Shown here one piece after another: positions 47,395-55,885 of a stretch of DNA of 64,000 bases. Position 1 is the first letter of the stretch; each line of letters begins with the position of its first letter. Under the pieces are notes generated by a model. It worked only from the letters and a program-made list of their open reading frames with translations. It was not told the DNA's origin and did not search any database. The DNA comes from Gloeobacter kilaueensis JS1. Its GTDB lineage: Bacteria; Cyanobacteriota; Cyanobacteriia; Gloeobacterales; Gloeobacteraceae. Location of the stretch: contig NC_022600.1 of assembly GCF_000484535.1 (NCBI RefSeq), positions 992,001 to 1,056,000 on the forward strand, given 5' to 3'. Both the position numbers and the translations under genes were made by a program.

Positions 47395-48692
47395 AGCCGC
47401 ACCTCCCGAACAAAGAGCAGTTCGACCGCCGTACCGCCGGGGATGAGCCAGAGACCGGGCCGATCGAGCACCTGCTGTACTGCCTGCTGGTTGCGCGAGC
47501 GGATCACCCGCCCCAATTCGCCAAAAAGACCACTGCCGAGGGCGGCAAGTGGGTTGGGGCGGCCAAAGGTGGTGGTGGTCGAGATGCCGCCAAAGCCGCT
47601 GCTCTGCGTGCTGCTGCTGGCCCGGTTGAGGATGGCCAGTCCCTCTTCCGCGCCTTTAAGCAGGGCTTGACCGGCGTCGAGCCCGGCCACCTCGCCGCCC
47701 CGGTCCTGGCGATTGGCGACGAGGGGCAGGCCGCCCACCGCCCGGATACTCACCCCCTGCAGGGGCACCTCCCGGTTGCTGCTGCGCAGAGCCACCGCCA
47801 CGAGCGATACCAGGCCGTTGGCTGTGATGCGCTGCACCTGGGCAAGGATGCGCGTACCGACCGGCAGTACCGGCTCGCCCGCCTCGGTGAGCACCGGCTC
47901 AGTGAGCACGACCACGTAGCGCTCGTCGTCAGTAGCCGCATTCGTCGCCTGGGTCGTCTGCTCGCGCAGGATGGGCCGCTCCAGCACGCCGACGGCCAGG
48001 GTAGTGGCGGCGATCGCGCCTGTGGTGGCGGAGGCGGATAGCCGCTGCTCAGCCGCTCCTTCGAGGTCCGGATCGAGGCTGGTGGCCTGGGGCTGAAGGA
48101 CAGGCCGTGCGGGGGCTGTGGCACTTCCGCCTGCTATTGCCGGCGGAGAGAGCACGGGGGTATTGCTGCGGGTCGGCTGGGCCTGGGGCTGATCCTGGCT
48201 GGAGCCAAGGTAGGCGAGCCGGACTGGATTGCCCGATGGCGATGGGGCCACAGGCGGTAGCAGGCGCGGGGCAAAGCTCATCTGGGCCGGTGGCGGTGGG
48301 GGCGGGAGGACCGTCCGCTCCGCCTGGGCAGTCAGAACACGCGGCCTGCTCGTCGCCGGGGGAGGTGCCTGGCGCTTTTTGTCCCCCTGCAATCGTTCGA
48401 GCATCTGGCGCTGGTCGGCGAGGGCCACCTCCGCCCGCAGCCGCTCCAACTCACCGCCGCCGGCAGGAACTGCCGGTGGTGGTGTCGCCGCCGGCTGTGC
48501 CCGCGCTGGAGAGGAGCCCGTCCGGGCAGCGCTCTGAAAAAACAGGCCGTTGAGCACCCCGCCGATGCCCAGGGCCGGCAGCAGGGTGATCACTCCGACA
48601 ATCGCCACCTTGCGGCCCGGCGTCAGCCAGCTGAGCAGTTGTTCGCGCCGGTCGGCGGACTCGAGTTTCTCGAATTCTTCTAGCTGCGACAT
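47391..48692 (-). CDS. VirB10/TraB/TrbI-like protein
   Basis: 433 residues. Topology matches VirB10: a short cytoplasmic N-terminus, one membrane helix (VAIVGVITLLPALGIGGVLN, about residues 29-48), a long Pro-rich periplasmic linker (about residues 60-220) and a beta-barrel C-terminal domain including VLPVGTRILAQVQRI, VSLVAVALRSSNREVPLQGV, and LWLIPGGTAVELLFVREVRL. VirB10 spans both membranes of a type IV secretion channel. It follows the VirB8-like gene after a 14-base gap. Confidence 0.75.
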   Translation of the reverse strand: MSQLEEFEKLESADRREQLLSWLTPGRKVAIVGVITLLPALGIGGVLNGLFFQSAARTGSSPARAQPAATPPPAVPAGGGELERLRAEVALADQRQMLERLQGDKKRQAPPPATSRPRVLTAQAERTVLPPPPPPAQMSFAPRLLPPVAPSPSGNPVRLAYLGSSQDQPQAQPTRSNTPVLSPPAIAGGSATAPARPVLQPQATSLDPDLEGAAEQRLSASATTGAIAATTLAVGVLERPILREQTTQATNAATDDERYVVVLTEPVLTEAGEPVLPVGTRILAQVQRITANGLVSLVAVALRSSNREVPLQGVSIRAVGGLPLVANRQDRGGEVAGLDAGQALLKGAEEGLAILNRASSSTQSSGFGGISTTTTFGRPNPLAALGSGLFGELGRVIRSRNQQAVQQVLDRPGLWLIPGGTAVELLFVREVRL

Positions 48693-48706
48693 GACAGATC
48701 ACTCCT

Positions 48707-49429
48707 TCAAGAAGGGCTATTGGGCTCCAGTGAGCGCATCGCCACGATCTCCAGACCACTGGCGCGGATGCGGGCCACGGCCTGCTCCAGAGGTGTTTGT
48801 AAAAGACCCTCCACCGGCAGGGGCGCATCGATGGCCCGCACGGTGATTTGCTTGTTGAAGGGAATCGGTTCACCTTCGACGCGCTCGGGGCTGTAGACCA
48901 CCTGGGCACCGACGACATTCACCGTCCAGGTGTAGGGCTGGCCCGCTACCGGCTGGGGCTGGCCGATCAAACTGGCATTGAAGATGACCTGGCTGTTGCG
49001 GCCTGAAACAACGCGGGAACTGAGGGCTGCCAATTGGCGCAACAGTTCGGAGCGCAGATCCTCGCTCAGGCAAAAACCGGCCTGATAGACGCTGCTCGGG
49101 AGCCGCGCCCGGTTACTGAGCACGATACCCGGATCGCGGCTGGCGCTCTGTCCCGGCAGCGACGCCGCTATCGTGTAGCGCCAGGTGAAGAGCATCTGCA
49201 CCGATTCACCCACAAAGCGGCGAATCACCTCTGGCTCCCGCTCATAGTGCGCCTGCGCTGTTACGGCGATGCTGCGCCCATCGCTCAACTGCACCAGGCT
49301 CGGCAGGGGCCGGTGCGCCAGAATCTGCAATTGAACAGTATTCCAGATTGTCAAACAGCTGAGCAAAAAGCCGATGACCACTGCCACCAGTACAAAACTG
49401 CCCAAAAGTCCATTGCCGCTCGTCTTCAA
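48707..49429 (-). CDS. VirB8/TraE-like inner-membrane protein
   Basis: 240 residues: a short N-terminus, one membrane helix (GSFVLVAVVIGFLLSCLTIW) and a periplasmic domain with an NTF2-like pattern (IRRFVGESVQMLFTWRYTIA, LLRQLAALSSRVVSGRN, YTWTVNVVGAQVVYSP, KQITVRAIDA). This matches the TraE/VirB8 topology, an assembly hub of type IV secretion. It is the first gene of the leftward operon; the tRNA-Asn lies 158 bases upstream on the other strand. Assignment depends on topology and neighbours more than on a hard motif. Confidence 0.6.
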   Translation of the reverse strand: MKTSGNGLLGSFVLVAVVIGFLLSCLTIWNTVQLQILAHRPLPSLVQLSDGRSIAVTAQAHYEREPEVIRRFVGESVQMLFTWRYTIAASLPGQSASRDPGIVLSNRARLPSSVYQAGFCLSEDLRSELLRQLAALSSRVVSGRNSQVIFNASLIGQPQPVAGQPYTWTVNVVGAQVVYSPERVEGEPIPFNKQITVRAIDAPLPVEGLLQTPLEQAVARIRASGLEIVAMRSLEPNSPS

Positions 49430-49587
49430 GGCTGTCCGCCACTCGACAGGGGCAGCTTAACGCAACCGTTGTTTTTCCCAAAAATGGGAGACAAAAAACC
49501 GGTACAACGGTGTCCGGCGACGGACGGGAACACGGCGAGCAGACCCTTGCCGTTCTCTTTGTGCAGAGGTTAAAGTTAAAGACGCAT

Positions 49588-49659
49588 TCCTCGGTAGCTC
49601 AGCGGTAGAGCAGCCGACTGTTAATCGGCTGGTCGCTGGTTCGAATCCAGCCCGGGGAG
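49588..49659 (+). tRNA. tRNA-Asn (anticodon GUU)
   Basis: 72 bases folding into a standard cloverleaf: acceptor TCCTCGG/CCGGGGA with one G-T pair, D arm GCTCAGCGGTAGAGC, anticodon stem-loop CCGAC-TGTTAAT-CGGCT giving GTT, T arm CTGGTTCGAATCCAG and discriminator G. CCA is not encoded. It lies between the secretion-type operon and a PIN-domain remnant, a common integration hot spot. Confidence 0.95.
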
Positions 49660-49716
49660 CTACTTCGATACAAAACTGCGAGATTTGGCGTTCGCAGTCT
49701 GCACTCCAGATGCCTC

Positions 49717-49932
49717 TCAGGTCTTTTCGCTGGTCGCGTGCTGCCGTTCGACGAAAGGTCGGCTCTCGCGTGGACCCGACTGATGGCGGACGGAAAAGCG
49801 CGCGGGAGACCGCGCAGTGTACTCGACACGATTATCGCGGCGGTCGCCGAAGCCAACGAATGCGTCGTCGTTACCGACAACGAAAAGGACTTTGAGGGCG
49901 TCGAGACACTCAATCCACTTCGGCCCCGTATG
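49717..49932 (+). pseudogene. Truncated VapC/PIN-domain toxin, C-terminal remnant
   Basis: The frame reads GLFAGRVLPFDERSALAWTR then LMADGKARGRPRSVLDTIIA, CVVVTDNEKDFEGVETLNPL, the C-terminal half of a VapC with its last Asp residues. The first half, with the leading catalytic Asp, and any antitoxin are missing; only about 70 residues are recognisable, and the frame then runs into unrelated sequence. It begins 57 bases after the tRNA-Asn, suggesting loss during integration or excision at that tRNA. Confidence 0.65.
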
Positions 49933-49981
49933 GAATGCAGGAGCTATCTGAAACTGCAGGCGCGGGTTTTACAAACGCCCG

Positions 49982-50587
49982 TTAATTTGGTTTGTCCGTC
50001 TGGGCATCGCTTACGGCGTTGTCGAGGACACCGGCCAGAGTTGCGACTACTTCCTGAACCTGAGACCAGCGCTGCTGTTCGGGATGATCGGGGTCTTTGC
50101 CGGTCAGTTCGCGCGTTCCGAGGGTCTCGATGATTGCTTTGAGCTGTTCCTGGTGGGCCCGGTTCTCGAAGTTGACCGCGTGCAGGGGGGCGACCGCCGC
50201 CGCTAGATCCCCCGCCGCCACCTGAGCAGCCCGGCACACCAGGGTGCCGTTCATCACCTGTTCTTGCTTGAGCAGGGCGTAGCGCACGACCCGCTCGTGA
50301 AGGACACCCTCGGAGTCGCTGATGAGCCGGTTCGATTCCTGGAGGGTTCTAATCGTGGTGGCGCTGGGTTCCGCCTTCAGTTCAAGCCTGGCAGCGACCG
50401 CGTCCAGAGTCCCGGCGTTTTTTTGATCGTCTCGAAAGATTTTGCCCAGGCGCTCGCAAATTTCTGGATCAGCGCAGTCGGACAACAGGCGCTGTCCATC
50501 GTCGATGAGCGAATTTTGTAAAGCTTTCATGTCCGCCAGCTTGGCCGCAATGGCGGAGCGGTCCTTATCCTCTGTGTGCGGTTGCAT
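49982..50587 (-). CDS. Helical protein of unknown function
   Basis: 201 residues from the ATG at 50587 (AGGAGCAGGTGAG upstream; a frame to 50650 would add a low-quality extension). The composition is strongly helical with heptad-like spacing (IAAKLADMKALQNSLIDDGQ, ICERLGKIFRDDQKNAGTLD, LLKQEQVMNGTLVCRAAQVA, HQEQLKAIIETLGT), like a four-helix-bundle or ferritin-like fold. No metal motif is convincing. The gene stands alone between the PIN remnant and a gene-free stretch. Confidence 0.55.
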   Translation of the reverse strand: MQPHTEDKDRSAIAAKLADMKALQNSLIDDGQRLLSDCADPEICERLGKIFRDDQKNAGTLDAVAARLELKAEPSATTIRTLQESNRLISDSEGVLHERVVRYALLKQEQVMNGTLVCRAAQVAAGDLAAAVAPLHAVNFENRAHQEQLKAIIETLGTRELTGKDPDHPEQQRWSQVQEVVATLAGVLDNAVSDAQTDKPN

Positions 50588-51321
50588 CTCACCTGCTCCT
50601 CTACGCCTGCTTGCTGATCTATTGTTGGAACTACATCTGTGTGTATCCATCTCTCCCCAGACGGATGTCCTGGCCGAAACGTGCTTTTGTCCTGCATTTC
50701 TATCAAAAGGCAGGCAGATACTACCGGTGCTGACTCCAGAGCTTATCTAGACTCAGGTGCTATTTACCGTGCCCTGGCCGCCGTGATACGGTTTCACAGG
50801 AGTCCAGAAGGTTGCGGAGCAGATGTCTTCATCTTGCTTTGCACGCCAGCTGCACTCTACCGACTACTCTGTCTGTCCCTCCCCCCGAGCCGTCTGCTGC
50901 GTCCACACCCAGGGATGCGCTTAAAGAACAAGTACAGCTAAGCATCAGCTACGTCTATCTGTTATAAGCTGCAGGCGGGTCTGGATTTCCAGTCCTGCTC
51001 GCAGGCTTTTGGGCTGTCTGCCGTCCCATGCTCCCCGATCCCGGCAGACGCAAGCCTGGGCTTTGACCACGTCTAGAATTGGGCGACAAGGCTTTCACAG
51101 CATCTTCATAGTGAGCCGGAGTGGAGATGTTATGTTGGCTGCTAGATATATTGCTTGTCCTGATCGATGCCCACCGCCTTTTTCGCCGGCCTTACCAGTC
51201 TGTCTGTTCATTTCAGACAGTCAGGCAGCCAGTTGGCTGGTTGCTGGCGGCAAGAAGGCAGGCAGGTGGTGGATTGCCTGCTATTCCGCTGTGAAATCCC
51301 CCCCACTGTCGGTGCGCGTCC
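50588..51321. other. 734-base region with no recognised gene
   Basis: No frame here resembles a protein and base composition is uneven, with C-rich stretches near 50880. One inverted repeat at 51200-51220 is listed separately. The promoter of the histidine kinase operon should be in the right half, but no convincing -35/-10 pair was found. Confidence 0.5.
51200..51220. promoter_or_regulatory. Inverted repeat upstream of the histidine kinase
   Basis: CTGTCTG (51200-51206) and CAGACAG (51214-51220) are perfect inverted copies seven bases apart, about 100 bases before the kinase start. It could be a regulator site or a transcript hairpin. Confidence 0.35.
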
Positions 51322-53637
51322 ATGAAGCTTTCTTTGCCGCTGTTGGCCTGGAAGAAGGGGGCTCAGCCGATCAGCGACAACCCCATGCCATTTTTGTCCA
51401 GCCGGTTGACCCTGATGCTGATGGTGGCTGTCGTCGTCATCGGTATAGCAGCAATTCAGCTCAGTGTCACCGACGTGCGCCGCAAATTGTTGGTCACAGA
51501 ACAGTACATGATGGAAGGCGATCTCATTCAGTTTGAGACCGTCCTGGCTGCCAAACAAAAAGAAATTGAAAACGGTTTACAGCACGCTTATCTGCGCTTC
51601 AAAAAAGAAGGAATCCACACCGATAACTTAAAGGAACTGGTCGTCGCGAGCCACCTCAACTTTATTTCGATCCTCGACGATCAAGACCGGATCGTCGGCG
51701 GTGCCAGCCGCATTCTCCGCCGCAGCGAAGGACTTTCAAAAAACGCCGATCTATTCGGTCATCCGGTCAGCAGACCGGACAAATGGCTGCCGACCTACAG
51801 GACGCCTGTTCCCTTCGCCTTGCTCGACTACGAGCCGAGCGCCGTTCAACGCGGTGCCCAACTGCGGATGGGTCTGTTGCAGGACGCGCACCTGAACCAG
51901 GCCGGAGCGCTCAGCAATTTCGAGCTGCTCGATTGGCGCGAGATGGCGATTTTGGGCATCGACAGGCAGGCAGGATACTTTCAGCCAAAAGCGGCGCTTC
52001 GATCACAAGTCGGGCTTGCGATCGTCGCTATTCAGCCTCTGGTGCGCTCGGGCAAAACCTACCGGATCGTCGCCGGCTATCTCATCAACAACAATCCCGA
52101 GCTGGTCGATCAGATTTGTTATCTGACGGGCAAACCAGCGATTTCGATCGCCGCCGGTGGCTACCGGATCAGCACCACCCTCGCTGCTAGAGGTGGCTGG
52201 GTGCGGTTGCTGGGCCAGAAGATGCCGGGTGCGATCGTGCGCGCCACTCTGGAGCAGGCCGGTCCCTACTGGGGGGTCGAGGAGATTGCCGGAGGCCGTT
52301 ATGCCTTTGGTGCCGTTCCACTCTACGATCACAGGCTCAAATCCCCGCGCATCGAGGCAGCACCGATCGGTATGCTCGAAATTGGTGTGCCGATGGCCGA
52401 GGCGGTCGAAAGCCGGATCAAGCTGAGCACCGACAATATCTACCAGATCGGCGCGCTGGGCCTGGTAACAGTGGTGGTCTTCGGCGGTGCGGTCTTCTAT
52501 ATGATTCGCCGGGGTGAACTGAATAACTGCGACCTGCACCAGTCCAAGGACCTGATCTTGGAGTCGGCGGCAAACGGTATCCTGGGCTTTAACCAGCGGG
52601 GCCAGTGTACCTTTGCCAACTCGGCAGCCCTTGAGCTGTTGCGCTGGACAGCCGAAGAATGCATTCTGCAAAAAGATATTCACAGCGTGCTGTCGCTACT
52701 GTACTGGAGCGACGAAAAGATCGGCTGCCAGATCGAGCAATTCGACCTCGGGAACACCACCCAGCCCAACTGTTCGTTTACGCGCGGCGATGCCTGGCTA
52801 CTGAGAGCGGGCGGCAAATCGGTGCCGGTCGAGGTGAAGTTGACCAGAGCCAGCCATCCGAGTAGCCAGGTCAGCCTGGTGCTCACCCTCACCAACCTCG
52901 AAGAGCGGCAGCGCGCCGAAAAACAGGGCCGTCTGGCAGCGGTACTGGGCGAGCGCAACCGGATGGCGAGCGAAATTCACGACAATCTGGCCAACATCTT
53001 CGCTGGCCTGATGTTGCAGATCAAGTCGATCTTAAGCGCCCTCCAAAAGCCCACGATCGCCGAGGAGCAACGGCGATTAATTAGCGTCGCGACCTTGATT
53101 CAAAACACGGCTCAGTACGGCCTGCAGGAGATGCGGCGCTCGCTGTGGCTACTTCGGCCCGACGCCGTTGGTTACTCGGACTTGAGCACCAGTCTGCAGC
53201 AGTGCATTGAGCGGTTGTCCGTCGATCAAAGCTTCCACGTCGAATTTCATTGCAGCGGCACCCCTTACTGCCTCGACGATGCCGTTGAAAAAGAACTGCA
53301 ACTGCTTGGCCAGGAAGCGCTGACCAATGCCTGCAAGCACGCCGCCGCTCAGCGCATTTCGGTCTCGCTCACTTTTGAACCGGACCAGTTGACGATGCGC
53401 ATTCAAGATGATGGTTGCGGCTTTGATCTCAAAGGCTACAACCATCGACAGCACAGTCCCCAAACCCAGGATGATGTTCACTTTGGTCTGTTCAGTATGT
53501 TCAGACGAGCAGAAGAAATCGGTGGGCAACTTGTGATCGACACCGCCGTGGGCCAGGGGACCACGATTACCGTTTGCCTGCCGATAGCGGCATGTGAAGA
53601 AACCAGAGGAGTCCTCGATGGAAGCGAATCTTACTAA
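51322..53637 (+). CDS. Membrane sensor histidine kinase, NarX/DesK type
   Basis: 771 residues. Two membrane helices (about 29-49 and 375-393) enclose a 325-residue extracytoplasmic sensor domain. A PAS-like domain follows (ILESAANGILGFNQRGQCTF), then a HisKA_3 dimerisation helix with the phospho-acceptor His553 in NRMASEIHDNLANIFAGLML, and an ATPase domain (LLGQEALTNACKHAAAQRIS with Asn669, then IQDDGCGFDLKG). It phosphorylates the LuxR-type regulator encoded next, whose start overlaps this gene by 20 bases. The signal sensed is unknown. Confidence 0.92.
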   Translation: MKLSLPLLAWKKGAQPISDNPMPFLSSRLTLMLMVAVVVIGIAAIQLSVTDVRRKLLVTEQYMMEGDLIQFETVLAAKQKEIENGLQHAYLRFKKEGIHTDNLKELVVASHLNFISILDDQDRIVGGASRILRRSEGLSKNADLFGHPVSRPDKWLPTYRTPVPFALLDYEPSAVQRGAQLRMGLLQDAHLNQAGALSNFELLDWREMAILGIDRQAGYFQPKAALRSQVGLAIVAIQPLVRSGKTYRIVAGYLINNNPELVDQICYLTGKPAISIAAGGYRISTTLAARGGWVRLLGQKMPGAIVRATLEQAGPYWGVEEIAGGRYAFGAVPLYDHRLKSPRIEAAPIGMLEIGVPMAEAVESRIKLSTDNIYQIGALGLVTVVVFGGAVFYMIRRGELNNCDLHQSKDLILESAANGILGFNQRGQCTFANSAALELLRWTAEECILQKDIHSVLSLLYWSDEKIGCQIEQFDLGNTTQPNCSFTRGDAWLLRAGGKSVPVEVKLTRASHPSSQVSLVLTLTNLEERQRAEKQGRLAAVLGERNRMASEIHDNLANIFAGLMLQIKSILSALQKPTIAEEQRRLISVATLIQNTAQYGLQEMRRSLWLLRPDAVGYSDLSTSLQQCIERLSVDQSFHVEFHCSGTPYCLDDAVEKELQLLGQEALTNACKHAAAQRISVSLTFEPDQLTMRIQDDGCGFDLKGYNHRQHSPQTQDDVHFGLFSMFRRAEEIGGQLVIDTAVGQGTTITVCLPIAACEETRGVLDGSESY

Positions 53638-54307
53638 CAGTGCCCCGATCCGGATCATGACCGCCGACGATCAGCCTGTCGTCCGCGCCGGTCTGGTCTG
53701 GATGCTCGAACAGGCTCCCGATATGGCAGTCGTCGCCCAGGCGAGCAATGGCCGCGAAGCTTTTGATCTGGCGATGACCCACCGGCCCGATGTGATCTTG
53801 ATGGACCTGCGGATGCCGGTACTGAGTGGTGTCGATACGATTAAATTAATTCGCAAGCACTGGCCAGAGGCGCGGATCATCATTCTCACCATCTTTGAAG
53901 GCAACGACGACTGCATCCGGGGCAAACAGGCCGGGGCGGTCGGCTATCTGCTCAAGGATGCCCCCCAGGAAGAACTGTGGGGAGCGATCCGGGCTGTTCA
54001 TCAGGGACTGGAGCATATTTCTCCCAAGATTGCCGCCAAGCTCGTCAGCAACGAAGAGACCGGCGAGCTGACAGCGCGAGAAAAAGAAGTTCTGCGCCTG
54101 GTGATTGCAGGCAAGAGCAATCAGCAGATTGCGGAGGAACTCAATATTTCTGTGGCAACGGTCAAATTGCACACCGGCACTGCGTATCGCAAGTTGGGCA
54201 TCAGCGGCGAGAACAAGCGCCTGCAGGCGGCCAACAAAATTCGTCACCTCAATCTTTTTGATCAGCACGAAGTCTTCCAGAATCCCCATTCCGCAATCAC
54301 CAACTGA
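53618..54307 (+). CDS. NarL/LuxR-family response regulator
   Basis: 229 residues from the ATG at 53618 (AGAGGAG upstream), overlapping the kinase gene by 20 bases, which indicates coupled translation. The receiver domain is complete: acidic pair in IMTADDQPVVRAGL, phospho-acceptor Asp in VILMDLRMPVLSG and Lys in GYLLKDAPQEEL. The output domain is a LuxR helix-turn-helix (LTAREKEVLRLVIAGKSNQQ, IAEELNISVATVKLHTGTAY). Its likely target is the peptide/radical SAM unit 32 bases downstream, with no terminator between. Confidence 0.93.
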   Translation: MEANLTNSAPIRIMTADDQPVVRAGLVWMLEQAPDMAVVAQASNGREAFDLAMTHRPDVILMDLRMPVLSGVDTIKLIRKHWPEARIIILTIFEGNDDCIRGKQAGAVGYLLKDAPQEELWGAIRAVHQGLEHISPKIAAKLVSNEETGELTAREKEVLRLVIAGKSNQQIAEELNISVATVKLHTGTAYRKLGISGENKRLQAANKIRHLNLFDQHEVFQNPHSAITN

Positions 54308-54339
54308 GTTTCCCGTATCCGACCCCGAAGGAGCAAATC

Positions 54340-54567
54340 ATGTCCACGCGTGAAAGTCGATCTTCCCTCGTTCACACGGCCATCTTGTGTGCGATGCTCG
54401 CTGTCACCCTTCCCCACCTGCCCCAGCACAATTCGTTGTTGCAGAATCTACTGGTTGAACCGGACCCGAGCGATCCCGATCCGATTCCTGAACCTGGTTT
54501 CAATCGCGGTCCCTACAGGCCGCCCCAGCTGCAGTTGCATGTCCCTTCAGCCAGCGTACCTGTTTAA
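54340..54567 (+). CDS. Candidate precursor peptide of a radical-SAM RiPP system
   Basis: 75 residues with a good ribosome site (AAGGAGCAAATC-ATG). Residues 10-28 (LVHTAILCAMLAVTLPHLP) are hydrophobic and signal-peptide-like; residues 40-62 are Pro/Asp-rich (EPDPSDPDPIPEPG) and contain aromatic-centred tripeptides F54-N55-R56 and Y59-R60-P61; the tail is LQLHVPSASVPV. It directly precedes a radical SAM/SPASM gene, as precursor genes do. Three-residue cyclophane enzymes act on aromatic-X-X motifs, so FNR or YRP could be the modified core. No identified family fits, so the function is inferred from context. Confidence 0.6.
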   Translation: MSTRESRSSLVHTAILCAMLAVTLPHLPQHNSLLQNLLVEPDPSDPDPIPEPGFNRGPYRPPQLQLHVPSASVPV

Positions 54568-54594
54568 CTTGAAACACTGACGGTAGTCTCCCCC

Positions 54595-54638
54595 AACCTC
54601 GGCTCGTTGAGGTTTCTCTGGCTGCCTCAGGCAGTCAG
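54595..54638 (+). promoter_or_regulatory. Two hairpins between precursor peptide and radical SAM gene
   Basis: AACCTC/GAGGTT (54595-54600 with 54609-54614, eight-base loop) and CTGGCTGCC/GGCAGTCAG (54618-54626 with 54630-54638, three-base loop, one G-T pair) lie in the 86-base gap between the two genes. Neither has a T-run directly after it until TTTTT just before the ATG. They could lower read-through into the enzyme gene or protect the peptide message. Confidence 0.45.
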
Positions 54639-54653
54639 TCGCCAGAGGTTTTT

Positions 54654-55829
54654 ATGATTAATCAGTTCATCTTGAAGGTTGCCTCGCGTTGCAACATGCG
54701 GTGCAAATATTGTTATGTTTACGAACATCAAGACCAGTCCTGGCGCGATCAGCCGGCTTTGATGTCCGAGACGGTGATGCGCATGGCGGCCCAACGCATC
54801 GCCGAACACTGGCAGGGATCTGAGGAGCGTCTGCCGGTGCGGCTCGTGCTGCACGGAGGCGAGCCTTTGTTGTTGGGCAAAGCTAAAATGCGTCGCCTGA
54901 TTACTATCTTTCGCGAGGTGTTCGATCCACTCGGTATCAACTACACATTCTTGATGCAGTCGAACGGCTTGCTGTTCGATCCGGAGTGGGTCGAACTGTT
55001 GCACGAGCTGCGGGTAGGCGTCGGCATCAGTCTGGATGGGCCACGAGCCTTTCACGATCGGCACCGGCTCGATGTGCAGGGTATGGGTACGCACCGGCGC
55101 GTCACCGACACCATCGAGCTGTTGCAGGGCACTGCTGCCGGGCAGGCTATCTTTGGCGGCACGATCAGTGTCCTCAACCGCGACTGCCCGCCGGAGGAAC
55201 TGTACGCCTTTTTGCGAGGACTGGGACTGCAAAAGCTCGGCTTTTTGCTGCCCGATCACAACTTCGAGCATCCGCCAGCCGGCTGGCGGGGTCCAGAGCA
55301 GCCGACGGGGTTCGGAGAATACCTGATTCGACTTTTTGACTGCTGGATTCAAGAAGCCGATCCGCAGGTAAGCATCGGTTTTTTTGAGATGCCGATGCGG
55401 CTTTTGCGCGGATCGTCCCTGCGCTGGGGCGACGAGTACTGGGGACTTACTCCGGCGATGCTCGCGGTGATCGAAACCGACGGTTCGATCGAGCCGGTGG
55501 ACTACCTCAAAGTCTGTGCGGCGGGAATTACCAAGACCAGCTTGAACGTCGCCACCGATCCGATCGCGGCCCTGCTCGCCACCTCGATCCTGCAGCCGCT
55601 CGTCGAGCGCGAAGCGCACCTGGCCCCTGTCTGCCAGAGCTGTCGCCTCAAATCGGTCTGCGGCGGTGGTCTGCTTGCCCATCGCTACCACCAGGGCCAC
55701 TTCAGCAACCCGAGTGTCTACTGCCACGACATTCAGCAACTGCTCGATCACATGGCAGCGACAATTACCCTCTTCGAGTTGGCGGCAAGCTGGCAAAAAA
55801 AAGCGGACGCCGTTTCCATCGTCAATTAG
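54654..55829 (+). CDS. Radical SAM/SPASM peptide-modifying enzyme
   Basis: 391 residues. The 4Fe-4S/SAM motif is CNMRCKYC (Cys13, Cys17, Cys20) right at the start, followed by VRLVLHGGEPLLLGKAKM and the Asp-rich strand VGISLDGPRAFHDRHR. The C-terminal SPASM region has VCAAGIT, PVCQSCRLKSVCGGGLLAHR and FSNPSVYCHD, the cysteines of two auxiliary clusters. CGGG...NPSVYC is shared with the FxsB/GrrM/XyeB group that installs side-chain crosslinks (cyclophanes) in ribosomal peptides. AGAGG precedes the start. It sits after the candidate precursor and ends before a hairpin/T-run. Confidence 0.9.
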   Translation: MINQFILKVASRCNMRCKYCYVYEHQDQSWRDQPALMSETVMRMAAQRIAEHWQGSEERLPVRLVLHGGEPLLLGKAKMRRLITIFREVFDPLGINYTFLMQSNGLLFDPEWVELLHELRVGVGISLDGPRAFHDRHRLDVQGMGTHRRVTDTIELLQGTAAGQAIFGGTISVLNRDCPPEELYAFLRGLGLQKLGFLLPDHNFEHPPAGWRGPEQPTGFGEYLIRLFDCWIQEADPQVSIGFFEMPMRLLRGSSLRWGDEYWGLTPAMLAVIETDGSIEPVDYLKVCAAGITKTSLNVATDPIAALLATSILQPLVEREAHLAPVCQSCRLKSVCGGGLLAHRYHQGHFSNPSVYCHDIQQLLDHMAATITLFELAASWQKKADAVSIVN

Positions 55830-55885
55830 GCTGGCGGTTCAAAACCTATAATCTCGTGCAGCCGTGCCTGTCTGGGCCGCCTGCT

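Noticed and set aside
54627-55796. A 389-codon frame antisense to the radical SAM gene
   Set aside because: The sense frame carries all catalytic cysteines; the antisense frame has no domain signature.
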